Source: Gavia stellata
Lineage: Eukaryota > Chordata > Aves > Gaviiformes > Gaviidae
Length of the DNA stretch: 64,000 nucleotides
Reading direction: 5' to 3'
Assembly: GCF_030936135.1 (NCBI RefSeq)
Contig: NC_082595.1
Span: forward strand, 85,922,451-85,986,450
How positions within the stretch are numbered: the first letter of the stretch is position 1; each line of letters starts with the position of its first letter. A program made the position numbers and the translations under genes. Below are positions 27,701-39,700 of this stretch, piece after piece. The notes under the pieces are model-generated. The model saw nothing but the letters and a program-made list of their open reading frames with translations. It did no database searches and was not told where the DNA came from.

Positions 27701-30700
27701 CGCGGATAAACTCCATTGTAATTTTGTTTCTGTACTAATATTGTCTAGAAAAAAAAGTTACGGATACTGGCGTAAGTAATAAGTCATGTTTTAGCTTAGT
27801 TTTTAACTTTAAAGTATTGGCTGCGCTGCTGGCATAGTGCCAGTAGTAAAAATAAACACAAATAAAACAAATTAGCTTGATCAAATAGGACCTGCTCTAA
27901 AATCACTGTTACATATATTCATAAGTTTTGGGGTGAAAGCACAGTTTATCAAGGGCTTCTGATAACATTCTCTACATAATTATAGATCCTGGGACCTCAA
28001 GAAGAGTTTATAGAGCTGCTCAGCACAGTATAAAGTCAGATTTCTTGTGAGTAAATAAAGGCCATAGGCTTTAATGTGTTCATCAGTGCACCCAGTTTTC
28101 AAGCTCAACTAACTGCTTGTCATGATCTAAAGTCATTTGTCAAGATCTAAAGACATAAAGTCATTAGAAAATTATTGTTATCGGTCTTATATTGTTTCTA
28201 GTTATAGTGTAATACTAAAAGGGACTGATTTGGATCAGGTTGTATCAAATTAACACATTGAAGGACAATAGTATTTGCACTCAGGCTATCATTTTGCTAT
28301 CAGATTATTCATTCACATCTAAATAAGCCTCTTAAAACTATCCTGTTTCCAATGTTAAACTGCAAATGATTAAGAAAACCTTTTTCACAGACTTGTGCAC
28401 ACTACTGTTATGTATGAAAGCATTCAGACTGCTGGAATACCACTAACCTGTGTCAATGTCGGGATTTTTCTCATCATCAATATCATCATCATCATTGTCG
28501 TCATCATCATCATCATTTTCACTAGCTGCTGAAGCTTGCCTTTCTTGAGAGTTGTGTAAACAAGGGTTGTTAAATATTCCCTTCCATATTTTAATGCATC
28601 TCATCTGGAGTGGTTCTGAGCACTTGCACTCTCCCAGCACTGTTTTTCTCAGTTCTTTCCATGCTGACAAACACTCCTGGTTGACCATTGGGAGCCTGCA
28701 CTTTGCTGTGTCTGCCTGGCATGCTCGCTGGAAGCTCTTATACACTAGAAAACAGTGAGGGTCCTCTCGACAGCGTTGCTTTGCAATACCACAGTCGTTC
28801 TCTAATTCTTCTGGGTGTCTTTGGTCTTTGGGGTTTCTGTGTTGCCTAAAACTCAGTCCAGTATCTGACCTTGAGGAAGTTTCCAAATATGCTGTACAAA
28901 TAGGTACAAACAGAGATATAAATCAAGTAGAAGATGGAGCATCACCACTGGTCAGCTCAAAACTAACTCAGGAAAAGGATAATTGTCTTAATGCAATAAA
29001 ATGAATGAAACAGCCCTAGTTTCATTTTGATCTGTATCTAAATGCATAATAATTTCAGGGTCTTGCAGACTAATGAATCTTGATCATGCTTGCCGTGTCC
29101 TGGTAGCTGTATAATACAGCTTACTTTAACAATTCAGCTGCTAACAGTAATATGAGAAACCCTCACTAAAATTACTGCATAAAGGGATTAATCTCATACA
29201 ATTTTAACCACCTACAGATTGGACATATCATGGATTATCATATTAATTCAATGCATAAATTATAAAGAGAGAATGGCAATTCCAGAAGATGGTTCATTCA
29301 TTACCTAAAATAGTCATTTCAGATAGACAGGGAGAATTACTCTGGAAAGTATCTACCAACACCTTAAGATATCATCTGTAGGTAAAACCGATACTGGTGT
29401 AACTCCATCCAAACTTTTTGCTATATCGGTGAGAAATGTAATCTCAATTAGCAAAAAACCATAAAATTACTTTATTTTACTACAAGCAAAAGCAACTGTT
29501 CCAATGACATCAACATCAGATTTTAGATACTCACTCTTCTTGTTTGGGGCAAGGAGTAATGGATCAGGATGCTATTATTTCCTCTGCCATAAAGCCATAT
29601 ATTCTACTACTATATGATGTATGCTGATTGATGCCAGGAGGGATTGATGGAACAGAGCTGGGAATCAACCTTGGGGCTCACTTTCCAGGCTCTCATTCAC
29701 TGGCTAATTTTACCTCTCTTATGTCAGCTTTGCTAAACGTAACTCCAGGAGACATTGGATCAGAAACTGCAAGCCTTTCATGCACCAAGTAATTCTCAAT
29801 TACATAAATAGATTTTCTGAAGGGAAAAGAGTTCTCAGGATAATAAAAAAATAAATTTAAAGGAGCTGGGCCCGTTGATTACAATGGAATTTTTAAAAGG
29901 ATGCACTTTATATATTAAGTACAGCTTTATGAAGACAGTAACTGTGTTTCCCACATCCAGTAACACCTCCTAGATGTAATGAAGACAATGTGACACAACT
30001 GCACAGCTGTGCATCCCCATTCACCCACCGTCCCATTCACAAGGTGGCTGGATGTGGCTCTCTATACATACCACAGATCCAGCGGCGCTCAGGCCTCCTT
30101 GGGCAACAAGTAGCCCTCAACACACATAGTATTTTCACTCTCGCTTTCCATTGGATTGAGCAAGAGCTTTAAAAACCATTTTAATTTCTCACATGTCTTG
30201 TATTGGTTTTGTTTATTTTAAAGCCGATATGGCATTGCTTTCATATGCATGTTGGCGTGGGAATATCATAGAAAAGACAAAAATAATTTTTTTTGGGAAT
30301 TATCAGATTTGAGAAATATGCAAAGAAACTTGAATCCAGTTGAAATGAGGGTTACAAAATCATATATTTCTTTTTGTTCTTCATAATTAAATCTTTATGT
30401 TTAGTTACCTTTATCAATGCTGCACTGTTTCCCAAGCAAAGTTGTGATGCTACAGAGATCATCTGTAGTGCAGACACAGTTTTTAAATTCCGGGTATTCG
30501 TCAGCCAGGACTTGGATGATTCTATTACATCCAATAGCATCTTCAGTCTTGCATCTATTACCTAGAACTTACCATTAAAATTATAATGTTGTTAATGCTT
30601 ATGAACGCTTAAGGGATATGGTTACATAAAACAATTCAATTGAAGCACAAAAATAATATGTTTTGCCAAGAGAAGATGGTTTGAACTTAGTTTTGTTTGA

Positions 30701-33700
30701 AAACCTGTCATAATTTACATATTTTAAATAATATTCAGAGTGACATAATAAAGTTGTGGGTATGATATTGCTTTCTTTTATTCAATCTGACCCATTGCCA
30801 GAACATCTGTTTCTGTTCTCATTTCCAAAGTACATAAGAACTTAAACTCGTACCTTTTATTCTGGGTAGGTGAGGTACAGAGACCAAACTAAAAATGTGC
30901 ACAGGAGTCGAGGGTCACATCCTGAACTGAGGCACTGAAACACTCAACTTGGTCCTGTGTAGAAATGAGGTATCTGGTACAGGGACGAGAATTCACAGTA
31001 CAGGCTAAGGCACTGTCACGTAATGGAGTAAGAGAGGGGATGTAGGAGGGCAGGCGCAGTCCTGTGATAATGATGATGCTAATCCCATGCTGAGGGATGC
31101 CATTTCTGGTTCAGATCCCTCACTCACGTGAGGATGGCACAAGCCTACAAATGCCTGGCTGTTTGGATGTGCCCTTGGATGGCTACCCTATAGAACAACT
31201 TCACTGCCTAAGTTTGGCAATGACAACAAATTTAAAGTAGTCCAAGAATATTCTGATTTTTAATTTTTTTATAAAAGAAATAAAAGAGAAGTTAACATAA
31301 AAAAATGCTGAAACCTTAGTTTGCCAATCCAGTTTCAAGCCCATTGCTTGTGTGTGCGCTTGGACTCAATGACAAAGACACACAGGCTATCAGATCATAT
31401 TTTCCTTTAATGTGTAACAAAAATAAAAAGCAGGTACTAGCTTGTGGTACAAAGATAAATAAATCAACCCTCTACTTCATGGATAAATGGTTTTAAAAGT
31501 ATTTAATTACTTATTATTGCTTAAGAAAGTTACAAGTTGCTTAAGAAAGTTACATAAGAAGCAGTTTAATAGTTTTATTTTGTGAAAGCCACAGTCTACC
31601 TTGTCAAAACGGGTATGCAGGTCCCCAAACCAGCACATTTCCTCTCTGCCTCGTAGATATTAAGTATCTCACAGTAAGTAAGATAATGAGTATGTGGCTC
31701 ACAAGATGCAGGCTGGTCACAGGGCAGCATGAGGATCGGTTTTAATCTACTGAGCAAATATGCTATTGTCTCTGCCCTGTCAACAGTGATGTCTGGCTTC
31801 CTGCCTTGCTGCTTCCCCGGTGACTGGTGTGGAGCAGCAGAGACCGTGCGCTCTAGTAAAACTGCAAAGCTAGCAGCCATGTGTCACCGCTGCCACGGAC
31901 AAGCTTTAATGTGATTAGAGCTTTAATGTCATTTATATGTTGTTGACACAAATAGCAGCAGAAGGTAGCCTAGGTGAAGGCCTGCAAGAGGAAACAGTGT
32001 GTTTTGCCTGTGCCTGAAGGAATGAATATCAGTTATTCCAGAGTGCACATCCCCATTTTGCCACCCCAAATTCCTTTTTCAAACAGTGTCTGCATTGCCC
32101 TTTCTCCAGTTGTTGTTGCGGACTACAGAGGCTTTGGAGATGTATCAAAATGTGCACTGCTACAGGGGGATGTCACAGTCCAGCAAGAGCTACAGTTCCC
32201 AGCCTCTGCTCCCACTTCACTTCTTGTATCAGCAAAGGAGGAGGTGATGGTGCCCAGGCTTGCCTGTATCTCTGCAACCCCAACTCCAACTTGCCTTCTG
32301 CATTTTTAGAAGCAGAGCATGACCCTGTCCCTTAGCTCTCACACTTCTTTCTTTTCCCAGTAGATCTACTGAAGGTCATAGACATAGGACACTCCCTCAC
32401 CATAAAGATAGGATGGAAAGTATGTGGTGACATGGGAACTATGGAGGCCCATCAAGGTGGATGGGTGGATATTCTAGTCTATATTTTATCAAGTGACTAA
32501 GCGATAATAAAAGAATTTCAGAACACAATTTCAGGAGGACAAGTTGCAGGGGTAGAAAAAGAGCAACAAATATCAGGAGGGGCTTGTGTAAAAATTAGCT
32601 AATTTACAAAATTTATGACTGCCTTCTTCAAGGTCCTGAGGATGCTTCAAGGATGGAGGTGAGTAGAGGTAGGACAATAAGAAACACAAATCCCAGTATA
32701 TTTTGTGCAGCACCCCAGACTCACTTAGCTGGTCTGTCTTCATGGCACTAACAACTTGTGGGTAGGAGTCAGGTACAGGGGCTGTGTTCAGAGTGGCCCT
32801 GTGTGCAGTGAACACATTGCGCTGAATCACAGCAGCTGACAACCAGGGGGTGAGAGGTAGGTTGTGGGGCTATGAACATACAGAGGCCATAGACAGAATC
32901 AGGAAGCACATCAGATTTATGGGGTTCCCTTACCTGGCCTCTTGAAAGCTGTGTAGAAATAACCGATTATCAGTATTGGTCTGTTTGTACACTGTGTTGA
33001 TTCAGCTGTGATGAACAGCAGAAAATATTTTATTGCTGGTTTTCAATTATTGTTGCTTTACCATTGATTAGTTCTAGGTAATATATTTTAGCTTATACAT
33101 ATGCTTCCAAGGCATTTACAAAAAATGCTCTCTGACCTAATGCTTGGCAGCCATTATTCATAATTTCTTTTATTTATATGTACATAATTTATGTACGTGG
33201 GACCACAGATAGAAGCATGACAGAGTAGAAGCTGACACTTCCATGGTGATAATCTCTGTTCTTGCACAGTCAGCTCTCCAGACAGTTCAGTGGGAATTGC
33301 ACCTGAAGACTGCAGACGAAAGTACTAGGTGAGACCACATCTGGAGTGCTGTGTCCAGAGCTGGGCTCCTGAGGACAAGAGGAACATGGGCATACGGGAG
33401 TGGCTCCTGCAAAGTGCCACAGATGGGTTTAATGGACTGGAGCATATGTCCTGTGAGGAGAGGCTGAGAGAGCTGGGATTGCTCAGCCTGGAGGAGAGAA
33501 TGCTCAGGGGCATACCAATACACATATCCGTGTGTACAAATACCTGATGTGAGAGGAGTGAATAAGGCAGGGACAGACTCCTCAGTGGTATCCAGTGACA
33601 GGACAAGAGGTACAAACCAAAGTACAAGAAATTCCATTTAAAGGTCAGAAAAAACATTTTTAATATGAGAGTGGTCTAACAGGAGAAGAGGTTGCTCAGA

Positions 33701-36700
33701 GGGGTTTTGGTGCCTCCATCATTGGATATATCCAAAATCCAACTGGACACAGTCCTGGAAGACAGCCTGCAGTTGACCCTAGCTGAGCAGGGGGTTTGGA
33801 CTAGATCTCCAGAGGTCCCTTCCAACCTCAGTGTTTCTCTTATTCTAAGAAAAATAAACTCTTCCAAATCTAATTCCAAATATGATTCCTTAATACTTAA
33901 CTGATCTGAGCTTTTTTTTTTTTCTTTTGAACTCAGGTGTTTCCAGTTCTGAAAAATTTTAAAAAAGTATATTCATAATTAAATCACAGCTCAGAAATTT
34001 CTATTTTTTTCAGTGAAATAACAGAAGAAAAAAACCAGGAAACCCCAAACTTTAAAATCTTCATTCTGCAGTGCTGAAACATTTCTGACATTTTCAAAGT
34101 AAAAACTTCTGATTCTGTCAGAATTAAATATGTCCATCTTTTCCATCCTGACCTGGAAGCTGACTCAGACATTTTCACCCCCTTTTTTTTTTTTTTTCCC
34201 CACTGTATCTTGGCACAGAAAACTATAAACTGAGTCTCTGAAAATGCTGCTGTAATACTAGGGGGAGCAGTGATGGACAGTTTGACAGAGAAAGGATTGA
34301 CTTAGGCAGTCGTCTGGAGAGTGTCCCCAGACCTGCTCTGAAGAACAAAAGATGGAGGTCTTGATAATGCACACATTTAACTTGGAGGTTACAACCATAG
34401 GGACTGAGTTACTGAATTCATACCACACAGTAAGAGTGGAATTATCATTTGTAGTTAGGTTTCTCATAAAGAAACTAGGAAAAGGAATATTTGCCCTATT
34501 GCCTATTGGCTCTAACTAACACATTCATGCTCAGCACTGAAGGGCCTTTTCCATTCCTACAGCTCATCCATGAAGTTTTTAGTCTTGCACATGTAGAGTA
34601 CTCTTGACAGAGAGCATAATGTTATTCTTACTAATAATGCTGTTGGTAGATTTTCTGTTGCTGTTTCTGTGGGCTCTCTGAGAGGTACCATCAGCTGTCT
34701 GACTGTGGGTTTACACCCTCTGGGGACATGACACCTAATAAGCAAATTTAGAATAGTTTGTCCTAGACCGAACACGGTATCTGAGTGCCCTGCAATGCTA
34801 GAGAGTCCTTGCCAAAGACTATTATCCTAAGAAAATATACAGATGCAAAACCAAACAAGCAATCACAAGAAGAGTTTATTTTCAGAAGGTTTCTCTGACC
34901 CAGTTACAAATACCATTAATATCAGTGAATAAGGACATAGGACAATAAGTGAGGGAAATGGCATATTATGGGACAATGCAGTAAAACCACAGGGGAGACC
35001 ACAGATGCCATCATGCTGTCCCACTTCATTTGGTTGCAGGGTATGATGAAGAATAGGCTACAGTGCAAATCCTGATCTTTATGTCAAGTAGTCTTCGTGC
35101 TAATGACTTTGTGAATGATGTGAGAGAAGCAAATTCAACAACTTCTGATCTGGGGAAGAGGTTTGGTTCTAGAGATCTCATCTTTACGTCACTGTCTTGA
35201 GCCTGAAAGTACTGCATATTCTAATACTTTTTTTCAAACAGCAGCCATATCTTTTGAAACTGTGCCACTTCACATAAAATATTTAAAAACTCAATAGAAC
35301 ATGAGCTGAAACCCAGTTCCTTTGGGGACTGTTGTAACCATTAGGTTATCATGTATTTTTCATTTACTCCTTTCTTAAAAGTATTCAGCCATTCTATGCA
35401 AAGCAGATACGTATCTGGAACAGGACATACTAAGAAGGACCCCTCAGAGAATTTTCTGCTCAAATCATTTTAAATACTGCCTTGTGACTTGGGACACTTG
35501 GGTTCAAATCTCTGCAACAAATCAGACAGACACAGGCATTCAGGTAGCTTACACTGCAGGTGAATGTTCTAGCAATGGGCTATTCACCATGAGGTCAGGC
35601 AGCATCTTCTGCTGCCTGGCTTCCCACACAGACCAAATGTGAGACTGGGTCCTGACATCAAGACAGACAGAGGGATGTTCACTTTATCAACTCTGCTGCA
35701 GCTGAGGCTGAGAACAAATTATGGCATCAGGACATGGCTGGTTTTCTTTAAATAATGTCAATATAAGGAGAAGGGAGGCTTCCATGGAGATATAGATACC
35801 TCTGATTCCCAGTGATGGAGAACTTGCCCTATGGAATTAAGTTGCTAGAAATGGCAGTTATGTACCTAAACACCCTTTGCTGCATTTATGAATAGGACCA
35901 AGGCATGGGCTAGGCTAATGGCAAGTGACTGTATCTATACTGCTGCACTTTTGCATGGTACTTGGTCTGGACCGAGCCAGCTGGACTGTGAAGATAACGT
36001 GGGCCTGGAGTCACTCACAAAAGGCAGTTCTGCGCAGCCAGTGTGGGGGTAAGACAGTTTAGTTGTATGGATATGTGCTACCCCAGGACAGTTGAACTCG
36101 GGGCCAGAAAATAGTCCCTGGCCCATTTTATTTGCTAGTACTGATGTAGCCTTGGCAGATCAAGGCCCTTGACATTTATCAGTCAACAAAGGTGTCATTA
36201 CTAGCTTAGTCTAATAACACTACCACACCGTACTGTCACTCTTCTTCTCCCTTCCATATTCACAGCACCTGGCAAGTGAATTGTCAACTATTAACAGCAA
36301 GGTCTTGAAGGGATTTAAAGAAAGAGAGACATGGTGACTGATACCCCAGATTTGTTCAAGAAGATAATAGGCCTTTGGGGAAAGGAACATTTTCATCTGA
36401 ACAACAACAGAGATTAGGATGAGTTTCAGGTCAAACTTGTAATACCTGGTCTTCCCCCACTTAAAATATACTTTACTTGGAAATGATGCACCAAGCGTTG
36501 GAAGTGCAATAAACAGAGACAGAGACTGATTTTCTGCTTTCATTTATGTGAGAATCTGTTTAACAGTTCAAGGAGGCTTAGTCACATCATAACCTGCACT
36601 TTATCATACCATCACTCCCTGCAAGTGAATCACTCTGACGTGTAGGTACTATTCACTGAATAAATACAATGTGCCTCCCTACAGCACAACTTTCTTTGAG

Positions 36701-39700
36701 GCATGCTTTATTTGATTTGTTTCTTATTCTAATACAATATTTGAAAATTACTCTAAGTAACTACTACATTGTTTTGGGTACCATGTGAGATCATAGAATC
36801 ATAGAATGGTTTGGGTTGGAAGGGACCATAAAGACCATCTAGTTCCAACCCCACCGCCATGGGCAGGGACACCTTCCACTACACCAGGTTGCTCAAAGCC
36901 CCATCCAGCCTGGCCTTCAACACTTCCAGGGAGGGGGCCATTGTCAAGGATTTCAGAAGTTGACTGTCTTCTGTTGCAATTTTCTCTTTGAAATCTCACT
37001 GACATCATTCAGTTACCAGAGCAATATTATGATAAATTATGAATATGCAACCATTCAGCAATTCAAAATAAAGCTGTGTACACCATAAAGAATTACCTGA
37101 AATATTGAAAGCATTACCTGAAATATTGCAGACATCTTCAACAACATTCCAGATACTCTCACATCCATTTGCAGCATTTATACATTGCTCCCTTAAGTGC
37201 AGACAGTCAGTAGTCTGGGCAGTAGATATATTTGTGAGGTACATGAACAACGCTGTAAAAACAGAATATAATGACTATTTAATACAATAGCTATTGTACT
37301 GACCTTTTTCATTTACACTTATATTATAACAAGATAACTTACTGTTTTTTATTTATAGATTCAAATTTTCTGTCAAGTTACTTTTTAACAGAATAAAACT
37401 TTTCCTCAGTTTCACAACTGGAAAATTAAATTAAAATTTTAAATTTTCAAAGCTGCAGTGTGACATATTTTTCTTATTTTTACCCCAGTATTATAACATC
37501 AACCATAGCTATATATGACATCAACCCATGGATACATAGAAATGACTGAAGTTCTGACATCCATAATAAATTATACAAAGGAAGACAGTATAAAATTCAG
37601 AGGAAACAGCATTTTTTTTGGACTACAACTTCATCAAGCTAGAGAATACACAGGAATTCCGATGACTAATAAATGAGATTTTATTTCATAAGACAGTACT
37701 ATTCACCCTCTTTGTTTTTACTTCATGGATGCATCATTTCTTGAAAGCAACCCCCACATTTATGTCTTTATCTGCTTCCCTGAGTGCACTGAAGCTGAAG
37801 ACCATGTTAATTGCATAAAAAAGTTCTGAAGCTGAAGACTGATATGGAGGTTTCAAGGTAAATAATTTTAAATCAGCACCACCTCTGGCTTATCAGTAGA
37901 AAATTAAATTGCCTAAAAGACAAATCAGTTGGGGTTTAGCTCTTTCATTCTCATGGTAACACAACCTCTAATTTGTAACCATGTGTCTTAATTTTCTATA
38001 AAATTAAGTTTCAGACACTGATTTCAGGTCTTATCAAAACAGCTGCTGAACACCTGATGGGAGTGTTTTCCTTAGGTATTGAAGGACACAGCATCTCCCA
38101 GATCAAGTATCTTTTTTTTCTTTATTTTCAGGCAAGTTCATATGGAATTTGAGGAATTTCCAGCACTGTTTAATTCCTTAAACATCATCTCCAACAGGCA
38201 TGAAATATTCCCTCAGGACTTGTCCAGACCCTATCCATAGAAATGAAATGTTTCCAATGATATATTTGAGAAATAAGAAATGAAATATCAAGTATCACTC
38301 TTAATAATCTTAAAGAGCCACTACTGTTTAGAGCTGATGCCATCCCTTCTGGAAATTATGCTTACCTGTGATACAACAGTGCTGCTGTAGGGAACACTTT
38401 CTGGTTGCATGTTGATAAAGATGAAGCAACATTTAACACTTTACAACTGACAGGGGCAATAGCATCTATTGGCCTCAGAGACACAGAAGAGGCCACATGT
38501 GCTTACTATGAGAGCGTGAATGGGGCTGGTGCTAATCCTTTTTCAGTTGTGCATATGCCTGCCAGTTCTCAGCTCTATGAAGGGTTGGTTGTGATTTCAG
38601 TGATTTCCAGCCTGAAACACTCTTTTAGGCTGTGTCTGTCAGTCAGCCTGGAAGATAGAAACGGCTCCTGCCACTTGACATTGAGGAATGTGCAGCTGGC
38701 CAATCCACAGGGACAATTTTGGCTCATTATGACAACATTTTAGTCCTGGGACTGTCTCCAAAAGTTCTTTCTAATTATGAGATGACTCACTATTTATTCA
38801 GATGACAGAGAAAAAAAGTTGCCAAATGCCTTACAGGTGAAAATGGCTGTATATAGAAGATAATGCAACATTACAAACCCAGGAACTTTTTAAGAAAAGG
38901 TAATTTGCTGGATGACCATTCACCTATTTTGTGGCTACTAACACATCGAAAGATTTACGCATCCAATTAGGATCCATAGCACAAAGACTCTGTGCTGTCC
39001 CCCTCCTGTTAAGACAGCTTTTCGGAACCAGTGCCTGAAAATGAATAGTCAAAGTAGGACTGATTGAGCAGCCAATTAGCAGTTCCTGCTCTTTTGTAAG
39101 GATTATTTCAGAGTGTGTTTATTTTGAACCCACCTGGAAACTGTGCCCACAAAAAGGAGGAGATGCTTTTGCAAAATAACTATGATTGAAGCTAATTCAG
39201 TCCAAGCAATGGCTTCTCTAGATCTAATGACATGTTATGGATGGGTCTTTTGTTTCCTCAGTAGTACACAGGTAGCATACTGTGGCAAGCCTACCTGAAA
39301 CAAACAGGCCTATATGATTTTAGAATCCAGTGCACGGTAGCTTATACAATTGCTTGAATTGGCAGCTATTAACTTTAGTCATTCACTTTAGTTATTTACT
39401 CCAGTGTTTGGAGTACTAAGTGACTGTTTTCTAGTTAGAAGAGTTCAGGGCATCTAAGAGTTAGTTACTTTTAGAGGGATCCATTTTGATATGAAGACAC
39501 ATAAATTTAGATTTCTACAGGTGTCTGTATTTTTCTACAGGTGTCTATTGATTCATTGGGTTGATGTAAAATTCCCTGTTCTGAAGAACTCAGTGTCTAA
39601 AGTGAAAGGGGGGAAAAAAGGACGTTTTAGCGCCTTCATTTTGCAAATTGGGAGCTGAAGCACAGAGGAATCACAATGTCTCTCTTAAGATTACAGAACT

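Larger units (their letters stand above)
30562..37117 (-). other. GFRAL: GFRAL intron 2
   Basis: About 6.6 kb. It contains a 20-bp tandem duplication (31517-31556), a plus-strand CR1 (about 33320-33846), a T-rich tract near 34182-34198 and a minus-strand CR1 (about 36791-36945). Open frames of 90-116 codons near 31596, 32573 and 33287 have no recognised homology or lie inside the CR1. Confidence 0.75.

Noticed and set aside
31596-31880. 94-codon minus frame with several cysteines in GFRAL intron 2
   Set aside because: The cysteine spacing does not follow the GFR-alpha pattern and no splice sites of the needed phase flank it.
33287-33657. 110- and 116-codon minus frames
   Set aside because: Antisense shadows of a plus-strand CR1 element.
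38405-38743. 112-codon + frame in GFRAL intron 1
   Set aside because: No recognised domain, promoter, Kozak context or splice signals. Its length is compatible with chance in 64 kb.
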